Part shown: positions 34,257 through 44,701 of the stretch, in pieces
Numbering within the stretch: position 1 is the first letter of the stretch
How the letters are laid out: each line of letters opens with the position of its first letter
Origin: Phytophthora sp. 'mugwort'
Taxonomy: Eukaryota > Oomycota > Peronosporomycetes > Peronosporales > Peronosporaceae
NCBI GenBank assembly: GCA_033558025.1
Contig: JAUCEF010000014.1
Span: 186,001-250,000 of the forward strand
Direction of reading: 5' to 3'
DNA: 64,000 bases
Notes under the pieces: generated by a model
Databases searched by the model: none
What the model was told of the DNA's origin: nothing
The model's input: only the letters and a program-made list of their open reading frames with translations
Position numbers and translations under genes: made by a program

Positions 34257-37198
34257 TCACATATTAGATGTTACAAATATTTTGACCAATCCGGGACTGA
34301 ACGAGATTACGTATTTCTTTTGAAGACACGCCGTAATTTCTGTAAGGATGTGGTTTGCAGTTACGACACATTTTACATCGGTTACGTATGGGTAAAACCT
34401 TTGGTCCCGACACAATCGATGTGCGCACAGTCTGGTGCAGATGTAAAGTTTCTATCGTCCAAGGCAAAGGTCACGGGTTCGAGTCCCATCGATAACACAT
34501 TTTATTTTGCATATTTTGCATAAATTGCACATAAGGAGGCGCCGCTCGACACCACGACATCTTCCAAGGATCACGTATGTGAACTACACTCATGGTACAC
34601 GCAATCATTATCATGATGACGAAACCAGAGAATGTCCCAGAGTCTCCAGCCAATCAGATAGTCAATAGAGTGTGACGTGTAGGTTTGCATGTGATGTAGA
34701 GGAATGGTTGGTCACCGTGCGGAGAATATCCAGCGTGGCACAAAGGACACACAAGAGCCTCCATGGCGGCTTAGATATAGCGCTAGCGAACTAAGGACCG
34801 CCCAAAATGAATCACTTCCAAATTTCCTTCCTACTCGACAACTCCTTCTCCTTCTCCTCCGCCCCACATCATTACAGGAGGGGATGACATGGTGCAAGAG
34901 AGGTAGCGCTTATATAGATCACGGCATTGAGAGAAGTGAGAGACCCCAGGATCGTGGACGTCGTTCTTGACAGTGTGGCGCAAGCGCGCGATCTTGATCT
35001 CCTTGATATTCGAAGGTGGGCGATGCTTGTGTGACGAAGCAGCATTTCTTGCTTCAGAACGTCTTGGATATCAAAGCGAGAGGTGCTCAGCTCCTCATCA
35101 GTGCTGCGCTATGTCATACGTCGCCATAAGCGATGCGTTGAAAAGCGCTGGCTTGTCGAGCTTCTTGCGCCCAGATGCGCTTGCTTTCGTGCCGGCAACG
35201 CCAATGATGCCCTCAGTGCCTCTGGTCTTATGAAAACGCCCCCAGATGCGGCTGGCGGTGCTGTTGTCACCCCCAAAACCAAAAACTGCTTCGTTCATTG
35301 CTCCGGGTCAGAGACGCTTCGGACGCTGTGAAACAGCATGAAAAGTACGACGTCCTGGCCCACCCTTGGCATCAGGTTTGGTTGCTAGGTAGTGCTTATT
35401 GCTTGGTTTGTGCTCGGCTGATGTGGGAATGAGCCGTCCCCATCCGTCATTTTTGCCCGTAGCTTTAGTTGTTGTGGGGCAATTTTGCCACTTAAAATCC
35501 ATGAGAAAGTTCAGCTTGCGCGGCATCGCTTCCACCTATTAAAACATTTGAAGAGAGCCCGTGGGCGAAATGAATAATACCATCTGTTCCGTTCCACTTA
35601 ATCCAAGCGAAGCAAGAAGCAAGTATTATGCCTTTCTTCCAAAGACCCCTCCATTTTAAAGTTTTACGTACGAAGGAGGCTGGCTCTTACAAAGCCCTCC
35701 TAACTAACTAGGTGTCTATGTCTGAACTTACTCCTAACCTCATCTGACCAATAAGAGATTTCATCCATGATCGGCTGGAAGCTATGTCCGAAAGGCCGAC
35801 CCATTCGGTCCTAAATTCCTCAAATGTGATCCTTGTCCAAATGGGAGCCCATCCGTAGGCCTTGCTTCCCCGACAGTCATTGAACGATTAAAGGTAATTC
35901 TGCACCATTTTTGTCTCGACAAATCATGCATTTAACCTCTAAACGCGCTTGCGAGGGACCTACAGTTTGAGGTGGGAGCTGCTAGGGACAGGCACATGCA
36001 CTGCCTCTTAGCAACAGGCCAAGTGGCACAGATACTGCGCAGTGATGCGCATCATTCTGTAAGAAAGTTCGTGACAGTACTGTTAACTCCCTGGGAACTA
36101 CACCATTCAGTGCAAGCAAGGTGCCAGTTTGGACACGGCATAGCAGAGAGAGGAAGGAAGCGTTATCGTGGGTGGCGATGAGTTCGTGACGGGGACTTTC
36201 GGGCCAGTGGGCATGGGCGGCGATTCTACGTCGTTGAGCGGGTCTGGCCTGAGTTGTGCCCATATCTGGCGGTTCGTCTACGAGCGGCGATTCCTCAGGA
36301 GTGCTGCTGGTAGCAGCGTGTTTCTCCGTGGAGATAGTCTGCGGTGCGATATTGCTGACAAGGGGTGGAGTGCTGTGTGAGAAGCAGCGATGGTGCCGTG
36401 AGCAGTGGTGGCGTACATCGGTTCTCGAGCGGCCGCATCGAGGTAAGCACTAGCGCTAACACTGCGACGTTTTGTCTCGGCAGCAGGTACGGTAATGCCA
36501 GCGCTGGGTTGAAGTGTGTCTTATCTGTGGGTGACGAAGGTTGTAGTATGTTCTTGGTGGCCAGCACATCGGACTCAATGACTACGGTCACCATCCTACA
36601 CGCCGCGGTGTGGTGACGACATTTGGCCAAATTGGCATATCGCCTTAATCTTCAGTAGCGTATAATGATCGGTAACTGAGTGTATGCATCGTTTAACTAC
36701 CTGCCCTAATTGTCTTACCAAGAAATCGGTACCTGAAGAATTGCATTGCACATCGCACTCTGTGATTCACGCATCTCGCCGAGTTTGTTCGACAGGAACG
36801 CTTTGAAGAACACCAGTACACCAATGCCGCAATTGGAGTTGTCTCGTAGTGAGATAGTGCTGTAGGTCATGTAGCGATAGTGTCGCGAAGGCAACAGTGG
36901 ACTAATCTTGTCTTGACGAATTGAAAAGAGCAACTAGCCGACCCCCGCATTGTTGTGGGTCAAATACGGCCACGGTCGATTGCAAATAATCCCACACCGG
37001 TGAGTGCGGTTTGTGTTCACGACCACCGGTGGGGTCTCTTGGTTTCTCGCTTTGCTGAAGACTGTCTGGTTTTAAGCAAGCTCAAGCTGGAAGTCGGTTA
37101 TTGGTAGGTGGAGAACGTTAGTTGGTAAAGCTACTGCTAAGTGCTGGTTGCGGTACTGATTCACAAGAACTGCAATAGCCCGATCCGGACAGGTTTCG
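34257..37198. other. repeat-like DNA, no gene recognised
   Basis: Many short frames on both strands, none with recognised motifs. A GGTTCGAGTCC at 34473-34483 matches a pol III B box, but no tRNA fold was found around it. The sequence near 34.7-34.97 kb has a TATATA and LTR-like composition, but no repeat partner was found in the window. Confidence 0.3.
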
Positions 37199-38220
37199 TC
37201 AATTTGCTGTTTTCCAGCAAAGACCATCAAATACCAGTCTTTGTAGAGAACTCGCAATCTCAGAGATGTAGGCTCGTATCTTCAATGGATATACGAGACT
37301 CATCATTGTAGCCATCCGCTGGGGTAAACACTGCATGTTGCTCGTCCGCCACCCACTTATCGCACAATCAAGCTTATCGTACTTGTCCAGCAGCCTATAC
37401 CACTTGATCATTGCATCGACAGTTTCAATGTCGTATGTAGTACCGGACACTGTGACGACAACATTCTTGCGTTTGATGGGTGCACTTCGGGTTTTCTTCC
37501 ATTTCACTAGAAGTGCGTTGACTTGTTTACCGCACGTCTTCAACGTGCTGAATGGAAGTACACTGTCGAGATCACTCGACACTGTTGTCTCTTTGTCGTC
37601 CTTGCTAGCAACTGAAATGTTAACACGTTCAGCTTGACGCACCTTTAGCTGGCGCAATCGCGAAGCATATTCAACGTTCGGCGCTCCGACTCCGACAGCA
37701 TTCACAAGTAACCGTAGCGACTGCGTTTTCTTTGCGATAGCTTGCGGTTGTTTCCTCGACAATAAGGACAGCTGTGGTTCCAAAGAGAGTGGATACTGTA
37801 GCGAAATTCTCACATGCATATTCGGGCTGTGCAACCTCCTCCTGCGATTCGCCATGAATATTTCGTGACTGGTAGTACTCCAAAAATGTTTCACCCAGGT
37901 TGCCTGTGTCTTTGGATGTATCTGCGCAAACTCCGGGATATTGCCGCAGTAGGTCAGAAGTGTAGCAGGGTTACAACACCACCATCGCGCCTATAGTTAC
38001 CGAAAAACTCCAAAACCCGCTTCTCGTACGGTTTCTCCTCGCGCGGACGACCACAACCCTTTATCCTGTAGAGCCCGCAAATTACACTGGGGTCTTTAAG
38101 GAAGCTGAGCTCTGGATCCGATAGCTTTTTACGCCAGCCTAGTAACGTATTAGGCTTGACACCCACTGCTTCGGCAGCTTGGCTGAGTACCCACTCCTTA
38201 TGTTGGTGCCGTCTTCAGCT
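37199..38220 (-). pseudogene. broken gene with CENP-B-like helix-turn-helix
   Basis: On the minus strand one frame reads QAAEAVGVKPNTLLGWRKKL and continues GCGRPREEKPYEKRVLEFFG NYRRDGGV (to 37980). After a one-base shift the reading continues TLLTYCGNIPEFAQIHPKTQ followed by ATWVKHFW and a 231-codon open frame to 37199. The first part resembles a homeodomain-like HTH, and the second the CENP-B-type HTH of pogo-like transposases and domesticated derivatives. The C-terminal part (KNVVVTVSGTTYDIETVDAM) has no motif I recognise. With one base corrected in reading it would be a single ORF of about 310 codons, so it may be a recently broken host gene, an orphan transposon gene, or an intact gene with an assembly error. 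Confidence 0.4.
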
Positions 38221-38375
38221 TCGTGACTTGTTCTTCGACTGGCGTCTGCACGTACCCGCGCTTCGACATGACAAGCGTCGACTAGTGATGGAGACGATTT
38301 GAGAGAAGGGGATATTGAGCGTGGAAGGATACCCACCAACAAATAAATCTGATTCCAATCGAGTAGTTCAGCATT

Positions 38376-38480
38376 CATTCGAATAGATACGAATCCGTTC
38401 GAGTAAATCTACATCTGTTCGAGCTAAAGTGAAGTTTGGATTCAGATCTACTCGAACAGGTTCAGATCTACTCGAATATG
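38376..38480. repeat. imperfect inverted repeat built of ~20-bp units
   Basis: Left arm 38376-38422 and right arm 38438-38480 are near reverse complements, separated by about 15 bp. Each arm holds two related units of about 20 bp; the right arm has TTCAGATCTACTCGAA twice, while the left has TTCGAATAGATACGAATC and TTCGAGTAAATCTACATC. It could extrude as a cruciform or be the core of a small palindromic element. Confidence 0.6.
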
Positions 38481-39212
38481 CTTGTATGCCTGTAAGCATC
38501 ACATTAAGGGAACTATTATTGTAAAGTATAAGGACAGCAGCTCGTATTCGCTCGCTTAGGTGGAAAAGCAACCTTATTGACGTTTACATTTCTACGAGAA
38601 TCAACTCCAGCTTACCAGTACGGGTGAATGTCATGTAGCACACGCTGAACAGGACCATGATAAGAAAGCTCGAAAGCTGATGGAAGTCGTCGAGTTCCTT
38701 TGGCGCCGAGTCCTCACGTGTGCAACACCAGGGTCGTGGGGCGGAGGATTACTGTGCGTTCCTGAACGTGATAGATGCTGAAGAATCATGTGCCTCGAGA
38801 AGAAGAAGTGTGCAAACGCACCACACTAACCTCCATGTGTCATCCACATTTCCTCGATGCAACGTTATCCTGCGTGTGTTGGGACTCGTGTGGGTCCGTT
38901 TAACTCCATGGCGATCGCATCCATACAAAACGCACCGTCTCTCGCCATTTTTGTCCTTGTAGGTGCTTTTTGCACAACTGCGTAGCCGTGCTCACGCGCG
39001 TACGTGTTGAGAGCTCGTTTTGAGAGCTCGTTTGGTGTCTTCAGGTGAATTAAAGGAGCGTTCGGGCAGGCACGATAGCTCCCACGTCTCTTGGGTTACC
39101 TTAAGCGGGGTTAGTGCCATGTCTCCATCCACAGCAAGTCGCTGGTGTAATGGGGCGTGTTCCTGGTGGATGGCCCATGACCAGTTGGTGTGACCACACA
39201 CTATGGGGCTCA

Positions 39213-39339
39213 CTAGGTACGGATCGTATCTAGGAGAGAAGACGCACCACTAAGTACGGGTCGCACTTAGACGAAAGACACAGTTAGGTACGAATCGTAC
39301 CTAGGTGAGAGTCACCTTTAGGTATGAATCGCACTTAGG
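39213..39339. repeat. four tandem palindromic units (~34-37 bp period)
   Basis: Units start at 39213, 39250, 39284 and 39318. Each begins with a near-palindrome: CTAGGTACGGATCGTATCTA, CTAAGTACGGGTCGCACTTA, TTAGGTACGAATCGTACCTA, TTAGGTATGAATCGCACTTA. About 15 bp of less conserved, purine-rich linker follows each. The third unit is almost a perfect palindrome. Tandem operator-like palindromes may be a protein-binding array or part of an LTR enhancer; the following 39.4-39.65 kb has LTR-like composition. Confidence 0.7.
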
Positions 39340-40714
39340 AAGGAGAAGTGGCTTGAGAACCACCCATTGAGAAACCGGTGGCTTAGGGGATGCATTAATT
39401 AGGCAGTTTACAGTAAGTAGGAACAAAGGAGCATGTTATTTAAAGACTCAGTTAAAATCTAACCTAGAAGTTCGCAAGTCGTGGGAACCTTGTCCCACAG
39501 ACTATAGGAAAGCCAGGCTTTCCTCGTGCGATAAGAAGACAGAGACGCAGGGCGTCTATCTCGGTTAGAAGCTACGCTTCCTCAGGCCAGGGTGCGTGTG
39601 ACCCCTGTCACAGCTCTCCTAGCAGGGAGCAGCTGGGGGGGAGTACTTGCAGACGTGCTATAATCGGTCGCCGCAGCAGGCAGATCACGTGGACGTAGAG
39701 ATAACAGCCCAGCCATGTCATCGATGATACAAGGTAGCTGAAAGGTGTCAACCATGGCTGGTTCTGCAGCAGCCAAGGCAAGCTCAAAGGCAGCCGAAGA
39801 AGAAAGCTTGAACATTGTTGGAAACAGAGAAGAGCGGCAGATAATAAGTGAATGGTGGTATATAGCAATGTCGTATTTTGAACAAAAGGTTGTCCTTTAA
39901 TTAATCTTGTTTGACAGGGTTATGTTAGACAATAAGCTGACTTTTTGCATTTAGCACTTTTGTGACTGAATGCGCACTGACCTAGTGGTGTTTTGTATGA
40001 TTTATGTATGTGACTGCCTGTTGCTAGCAGCTCATTTTTTAGGTCAGATTGGAAAATATGATGTAGAGCAGCGTCGATGGGTTCACTCGTTTTATGGGAC
40101 TCGTTAACTCGGTTGAGATGAGAAAAGTTTAATGTGATTATACGGTACATATACATTTACACTATTGGCCAATCAGAACCGCCAAAAAACTGTAGCAACC
40201 AATCACATCGCAGGAATCCTGCTAGGCTCGCGCAAAAGCATAAATGCGAAGTCAAAGCAATAGGCAATACATAAGTATCCATGTACAGCAACGAACCTCG
40301 TTCCTTGCAAACGGATGCTTCGCGTTTCACTTCGTAGGATCTGGTTTCTGATCCATAATGATGGAGAGTGAGCACCCATTGGTGCTGGTGGTATAAACCG
40401 CGACTAACGAGACGATCTGTTGTCATGAGGGTATGTTGCAATTCATTCAATCTGGCAGTTACGTGCGGGTCGACGTCGTAGCTATCGCCACATGACGGAG
40501 ATCGCGTCGAGCATTGCGTATTCTCTATTTCGAGACCAACTTCAGCGGCGGTTTCGAAACTTCAGCGCTTCTCTTCGCTTTTAAAGTCGAGCAAAGCTGC
40601 CGTTCGTCTTAGAGCCTATTTTGTCATGGGACAGATCGACTGGCAACAGCTGAGTCTGCTCAGTAGCCATTCTGCAACGAAATGCTCGCGCTACATGACT
40701 CGAGTGAGAGAAAG
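39340..40714. other. upstream region of the MFS pair, LTR-like at its left end
   Basis: 39.40-39.65 kb has inverted short repeats (GTGGGAACCTTGTCCCAC at about 39480-39497) and looks like LTR or regulatory DNA. The minus strand opens a 77-codon frame (39815-39582) starting MFKLSSSAAFELALAAAEPA without a recognised domain. Nothing else is recognised up to the transporter start. Confidence 0.3.
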
Positions 40715-42380
40715 ATGTCGACGGTAATTTACGAAGACATGGATGGAGGTGAGCCATAATGTGAAGTTATCTGAGTACGGAATCGACTACTAACTCAAGT
40801 GTTTTTTAGACTATGGCTCCTTTTTAGGACAGAAAGACAGGATCAAACCCCCCACGACGACACCCCACAATGCCTACAGGAAATGGTTGATGTTAGCTAT
40901 GCTATCGGTTCTTACCGCCATCAACCAGGGCATTTGTTATGCATACGCGCCGATTGCGAGTATCGTCGAGAAGCGCTGGGAGGAGCGGGTTCGTTACAAA
41001 ATGATTTCCAATTGGTTAGTTATCTGAGATATGGCTAAAAAATTAACACTTTTTTTGTTAATGTCCAGCTCCATTCCACGGAGCTTATCACCGTCTACTT
41101 CATCTCGTACATTCCTTGTTCTTTTGTGGGATCCTGGATCATGGATAAGAAAGGCTTGCGATACGGCGTGCTACTTGGCGGTTTGTTACAAGCTCTCGGT
41201 GCTGGTCTACGCTATTTAGCGTGTGGCTTTGGACCGGCTGGAGAAGCTTACGTAACGCTACTTGGCCAAATTGTGGCTTCATTTGCAATGCCGTTCATGG
41301 TAAACTCTCCTGCTGTGCTCTCAGCAAATTGGTTCCCGCCTCAAATGCGTGCAACTGCAACTAGTATCGCTGTTAATGCGAATGCCATGGGCACAGCCTT
41401 TATCTATCTTACAGCACCATTCATCGTTCTCAGCAGCGAACAGGTTCCGTACTGGAATTTGTATGTGGCGTTGGTTGCGACTGGTTTTTGGATCGTCGCG
41501 TTCTTCGTCTTCCAGTCTTTCCCGACAACAGGCGTCGCTCGATCAATTGTATCCGACGTACAGCTACGAGATGAGTACGACTGGGGCCAATGGGCGACTG
41601 CGTTCACACACACGGGCTTCTGGCACACCGTCGTTGCCTTTTCCGTGGCGGAATGCCTTCTGAACGCCATGTGTGCGCTCTTGGGCAAATTCCTCAGTGT
41701 TGCTCACTTCTCCAAGTCCCAGATCGGAATCGTGGGAGCTGTTTTCATCATGAGCTCGTTGGTCGGAGGTCAAGTGATCAGCCAGTACGTGGACAAGAAG
41801 CGGAACCACAAGACGGCGCTGCAGCTCTGTTTGTTATTAACTGCACTCGCCGTCGCTTCGTTTCGGCTCGTGCCCAAGGTCAACGTTCATGCTACACTTG
41901 TCAGTCTCATGTTCCTAGGCGCCGTGCTTGGCCCCTTGCAGCCTATTGTACTTGAACTGGGGGTCGAATGCGCATACCCGACAAGTGAAGCGACCGTCGC
42001 TGCGCTTCAACAGCTTTGTGGTAACTTCCTGTCGGCAATTATAGTACCGGGTATGAGTGCACTGCGAAGGACACATGTGGACGCAACGGGGCATGTGCCG
42101 CCCAAGTATTTCTACGCAAGTCCCGAGTGGGTCATGGTTTTCTTGACGACGGCCACGTTTCTCGTCTTCTGCTTCTTGTGCGTTTTGTCCTCTTATCTCG
42201 CACTTCAATTGCTGATCTTGAGACTAACCCACGAAAGTTTTATGACCTGATGTGATGATATGCAGCAATGGCACATACAAGCGCTTCGATCATGAATCAG
42301 CAAAGACGTCCCAATCGCGCAGCAACAAAGACCAAATCCTGATTACCAGGACGTCTCGCGGCACGGGCAGCTTTTTCTAA
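40715..42380 (+). CDS. SLC49/FLVCR-like MFS transporter, copy 1 (4 exons, 478 aa)
   Basis: Exons 40715-40748, 40810-40988, 41069-42177 and 42266-42380 join with phases 1, 0 and 2 across introns of 61, 80 and 88 nt; a CTACTAAC branch site is visible in the first. The product has about twelve hydrophobic segments. Family signatures: YRKWLMLAMLSVLTAINQ (first span), SWIMDKKGLRYGVLLGG (the loop 2-3 'DRKGLR' motif), SANWFPPQMRATATSIAVNA, GVECAYPTSEATVAALQQ, and the C-terminal tail YKRFDHES. The NWFP and PTSE blocks resemble FLVCR/SLC49 transporters; substrates of that family include haem and choline, but none can be assigned here. It likely acts in the plasma membrane or an organelle membrane. Copy 2 follows 306 bp downstream on the same strand with the same exon layout, so this is a tandem duplicate. 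Confidence 0.82.
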
Positions 42381-42685
42381 CGATATAGTTATTTGCGCCC
42401 CCCTAGCATACGTAACGAACCATTGGTTAATAAAGCTTCGAAGTAGAATGCAAAGTGAACTTTAACTTCAGCTGCTTTAACCAAGCTGCAAGATGTTAGA
42501 ATCTTTTATTCCTAACTGGAAGTGCCAACATGGGCTACTCAGGGTTATTTGACCCGTATGGGCCGAACAGTCACCAACCGCGAAACATGTGGTCATGATG
42601 ACGCCTGACTAGTCGCGTGCTGCCAAAGATCCGAGTTCTCTGGATACCGTTCACCACCCGATCCCAGCGCTGGTATGGGAGCAAT

Positions 42686-44327
42686 ATGACTGCGCTGGTC
42701 TACGAATGTGGTGAAGGAAAAGGTAAGGCTACAGTATCTCTCGTCCATGGGTCGACTCTCTTTTTAACGTTATATTCTCAATCCAACAGGTGTATATGGC
42801 ACTTTATTGAGCCACCCGAAGGACGCAGCATCACGAAAAGAATCCTACCAGAAATGGCTCATGCTCGCCATCTTGTCCCTGCTCAGTGCCATTAACCAGT
42901 CCATTTGCTACTCATATGCCCCAATCGCCAGCATCATCGAGGACCGTTGGGAGCAGCGCGTAAGGGAGAGAGAAATATATAAAGTATTCCTTTATACTCT
43001 GATAAAAATCTGACAATATTTTTTGCTGTTATTCTGATTCTTGTAGCTCCCGTCAGAACATCTGATCACAGTCTTCTTCATATCGTACATTCCCTGCTCC
43101 TTTATCGGCTCGTGGGTCATGGACAAGTACGGACTTCGACTTGGCGTATTACTGGGTGGATTTCTACAGGCAATTGGAGCGAGTTTGCGCTATTTCGCCT
43201 GCACTTTGGACAGCACGAACGAGATTTATATGACGATCATAGGACAAACCGTGGCTTCATTAGCTATAGCCGTTCATGGTAAATTCTCCTGCTGTCCTCT
43301 CTGCAAACTGGTTCCCACCATCAATGCGAGCAACGTCCACTAGTATGGCACTTAATGCGAACAATCTGGGCACTGCGCTGGTGTATCTCACAGCTCCCTT
43401 CATCGTATTCTCCAGTACCCAAGTCCCAATCTACAATTTCTATGTGGCAATAGTCTCCATCATAGCCTGGATTATCGCGTCCTTTTGGTTCCTTTCGTCG
43501 CCAGAATTTCGGCCCTCTGTGCCCAATTCTGCTGCCCATGATGAATACGACTGGGGACAATGGAAAAGTGCGTTTACCCATACTGGATTCTGGCACACTC
43601 TCGTGGTCTTTTCCTTAGCGGAATGTGTTTTTAACACAATGAGCGCCTTATTGGGTAAATTCCTCAGTGCAGCAGAGTTCTCAAAACCCCAAGTGGGTCT
43701 CGTAGGGGCCGCATTTGTTCTCAGTTCACTCCTCGGCGGACAATTAATCAGCCACTACGTCGACAAAAAGCGGAACCATAAGACAGCGATGCAGATTTGT
43801 CTACTCCTTACAGCGAGCGGGCTCGTCTTGTTTCGTGTGGTGCCTAAAGTGAAAATTCACGCGACGCTGGCGTGTTTACTGTTCCTTGGGGCGGTCCTTG
43901 GCCCTCTTCAGCCCATTGGACTCGAACTTGGGGTGGAATGCGCCTACCCGACAAGTGAAGCGACCGTCGCAGCTCTGCAACAGCTTTTGGGGAACTTCTT
44001 CTCGGCGATTGTGGTCCCTGCTTTGAGCTCACTGCAACGAAGGAACCTTCAGTCAACAAATGGAATAACCTTAAGCCACTTTTATGGAAGTCCTGAGTGG
44101 ATTATGTCGTTCATGGCAGTAGGGACGCTCATCGTGTTTTGTTTCTTGTACGCCAATTTGATATTTTTTGTGTATTTATATTTATTTATTTACTGACGTG
44201 TGCGTTCCAATGTTGCAGTGACGGCGAGCACAAGCGTTTCCAGCACGAAACGAAGATTGTTCTACCCCGCAATGGGCCCAACGGAGGAAGGAGTTACGCG
44301 AGGATACCCGAAGACTCGACGTCGTGA
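42686..44327 (+). pseudogene. SLC49/FLVCR-like MFS transporter, copy 2 (frameshifted)
   Basis: Exons 42686-42722, 42790-42959, 43047-44147 and 44219-44327 match copy 1 intron for intron. Summed length leaves one extra base. That base lies at about 43267-43271: copy 1 reads GCAATGCCGTTCATGG where copy 2 reads GCTATAGCCGTTCATGG. Upstream the protein reads SWVMDKYGLRLGVLLGG and IIGQTVASLA; downstream a new frame resumes MVNSPAVLSANWFPPSMRAT and runs to the end (tail HKRFQHETKIVLPRNGPN). Without correction translation would stop at 43343 after roughly a third of the protein. The rest of the gene is well conserved, so either the break is recent or the base is a sequencing error. Confidence 0.75.
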
Positions 44328-44469
44328 ATTTTGAGCAGAATTTGTCATTTTCGTGCCTTTCTTAAAATAATTATTTTTTCATCTTTACGCACGACTAATG
44401 TAGACGAACGCTTGAACACCAAGGACACTCGCGATCGGTAGTCGTGAATCTCCGCCACCACAGTACAAC

Positions 44470-44545
44470 TTCAGAATGAAGACGACTGGAGCCAATGGGC
44501 CACAACATGCGCCCTCGAATTCTGGTGGCATTTTAACTGGCAGAG
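44470..44545 (+). pseudogene. possible scrap of a third MFS copy
   Basis: GACGACTGGAGCCAATGGGC (44483 onward) followed by TTCTGGTGGCA resembles the copy 1 region encoding EYDWGQWATAFTHTGFWH (41573-41625), reading EDDWSQWATTCALEFWW. No other part of a transporter is seen before the next gene begins at 44702. The match is short and may be coincidence. Confidence 0.35.
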
Positions 44546-44701
44546 TTTATGTGCCGTTTTGACTGGTGTCCAAGAGATTGAAGCGTGCCACTTCATGCAA
44601 GACGAAGCCAGGACCACTTTACCACACACTACTCCAGACAAAGTACTGTCTTTATCGTAAGTAGCTTTTAGTGGGTAATTTACACCGTGTATAACACGCA
44701 T

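Noticed and set aside
34440..34500. Possible tRNA around GGTTCGAGTCC (34473-34483)
   Set aside because: Only the B box and a partial T arm are present; no acceptor pairing, D arm or anticodon arm could be folded.
38376..39339. CRISPR-like repeat arrays
   Set aside because: Few units, palindromic and imperfect, with variable linkers that are not spacer-like; eukaryotic context.
1..40700. RxLR or CRN effector genes
   Set aside because: No open frame with a signal peptide followed by RxLR/dEER, or an LxLFLAK start, was seen in this window.
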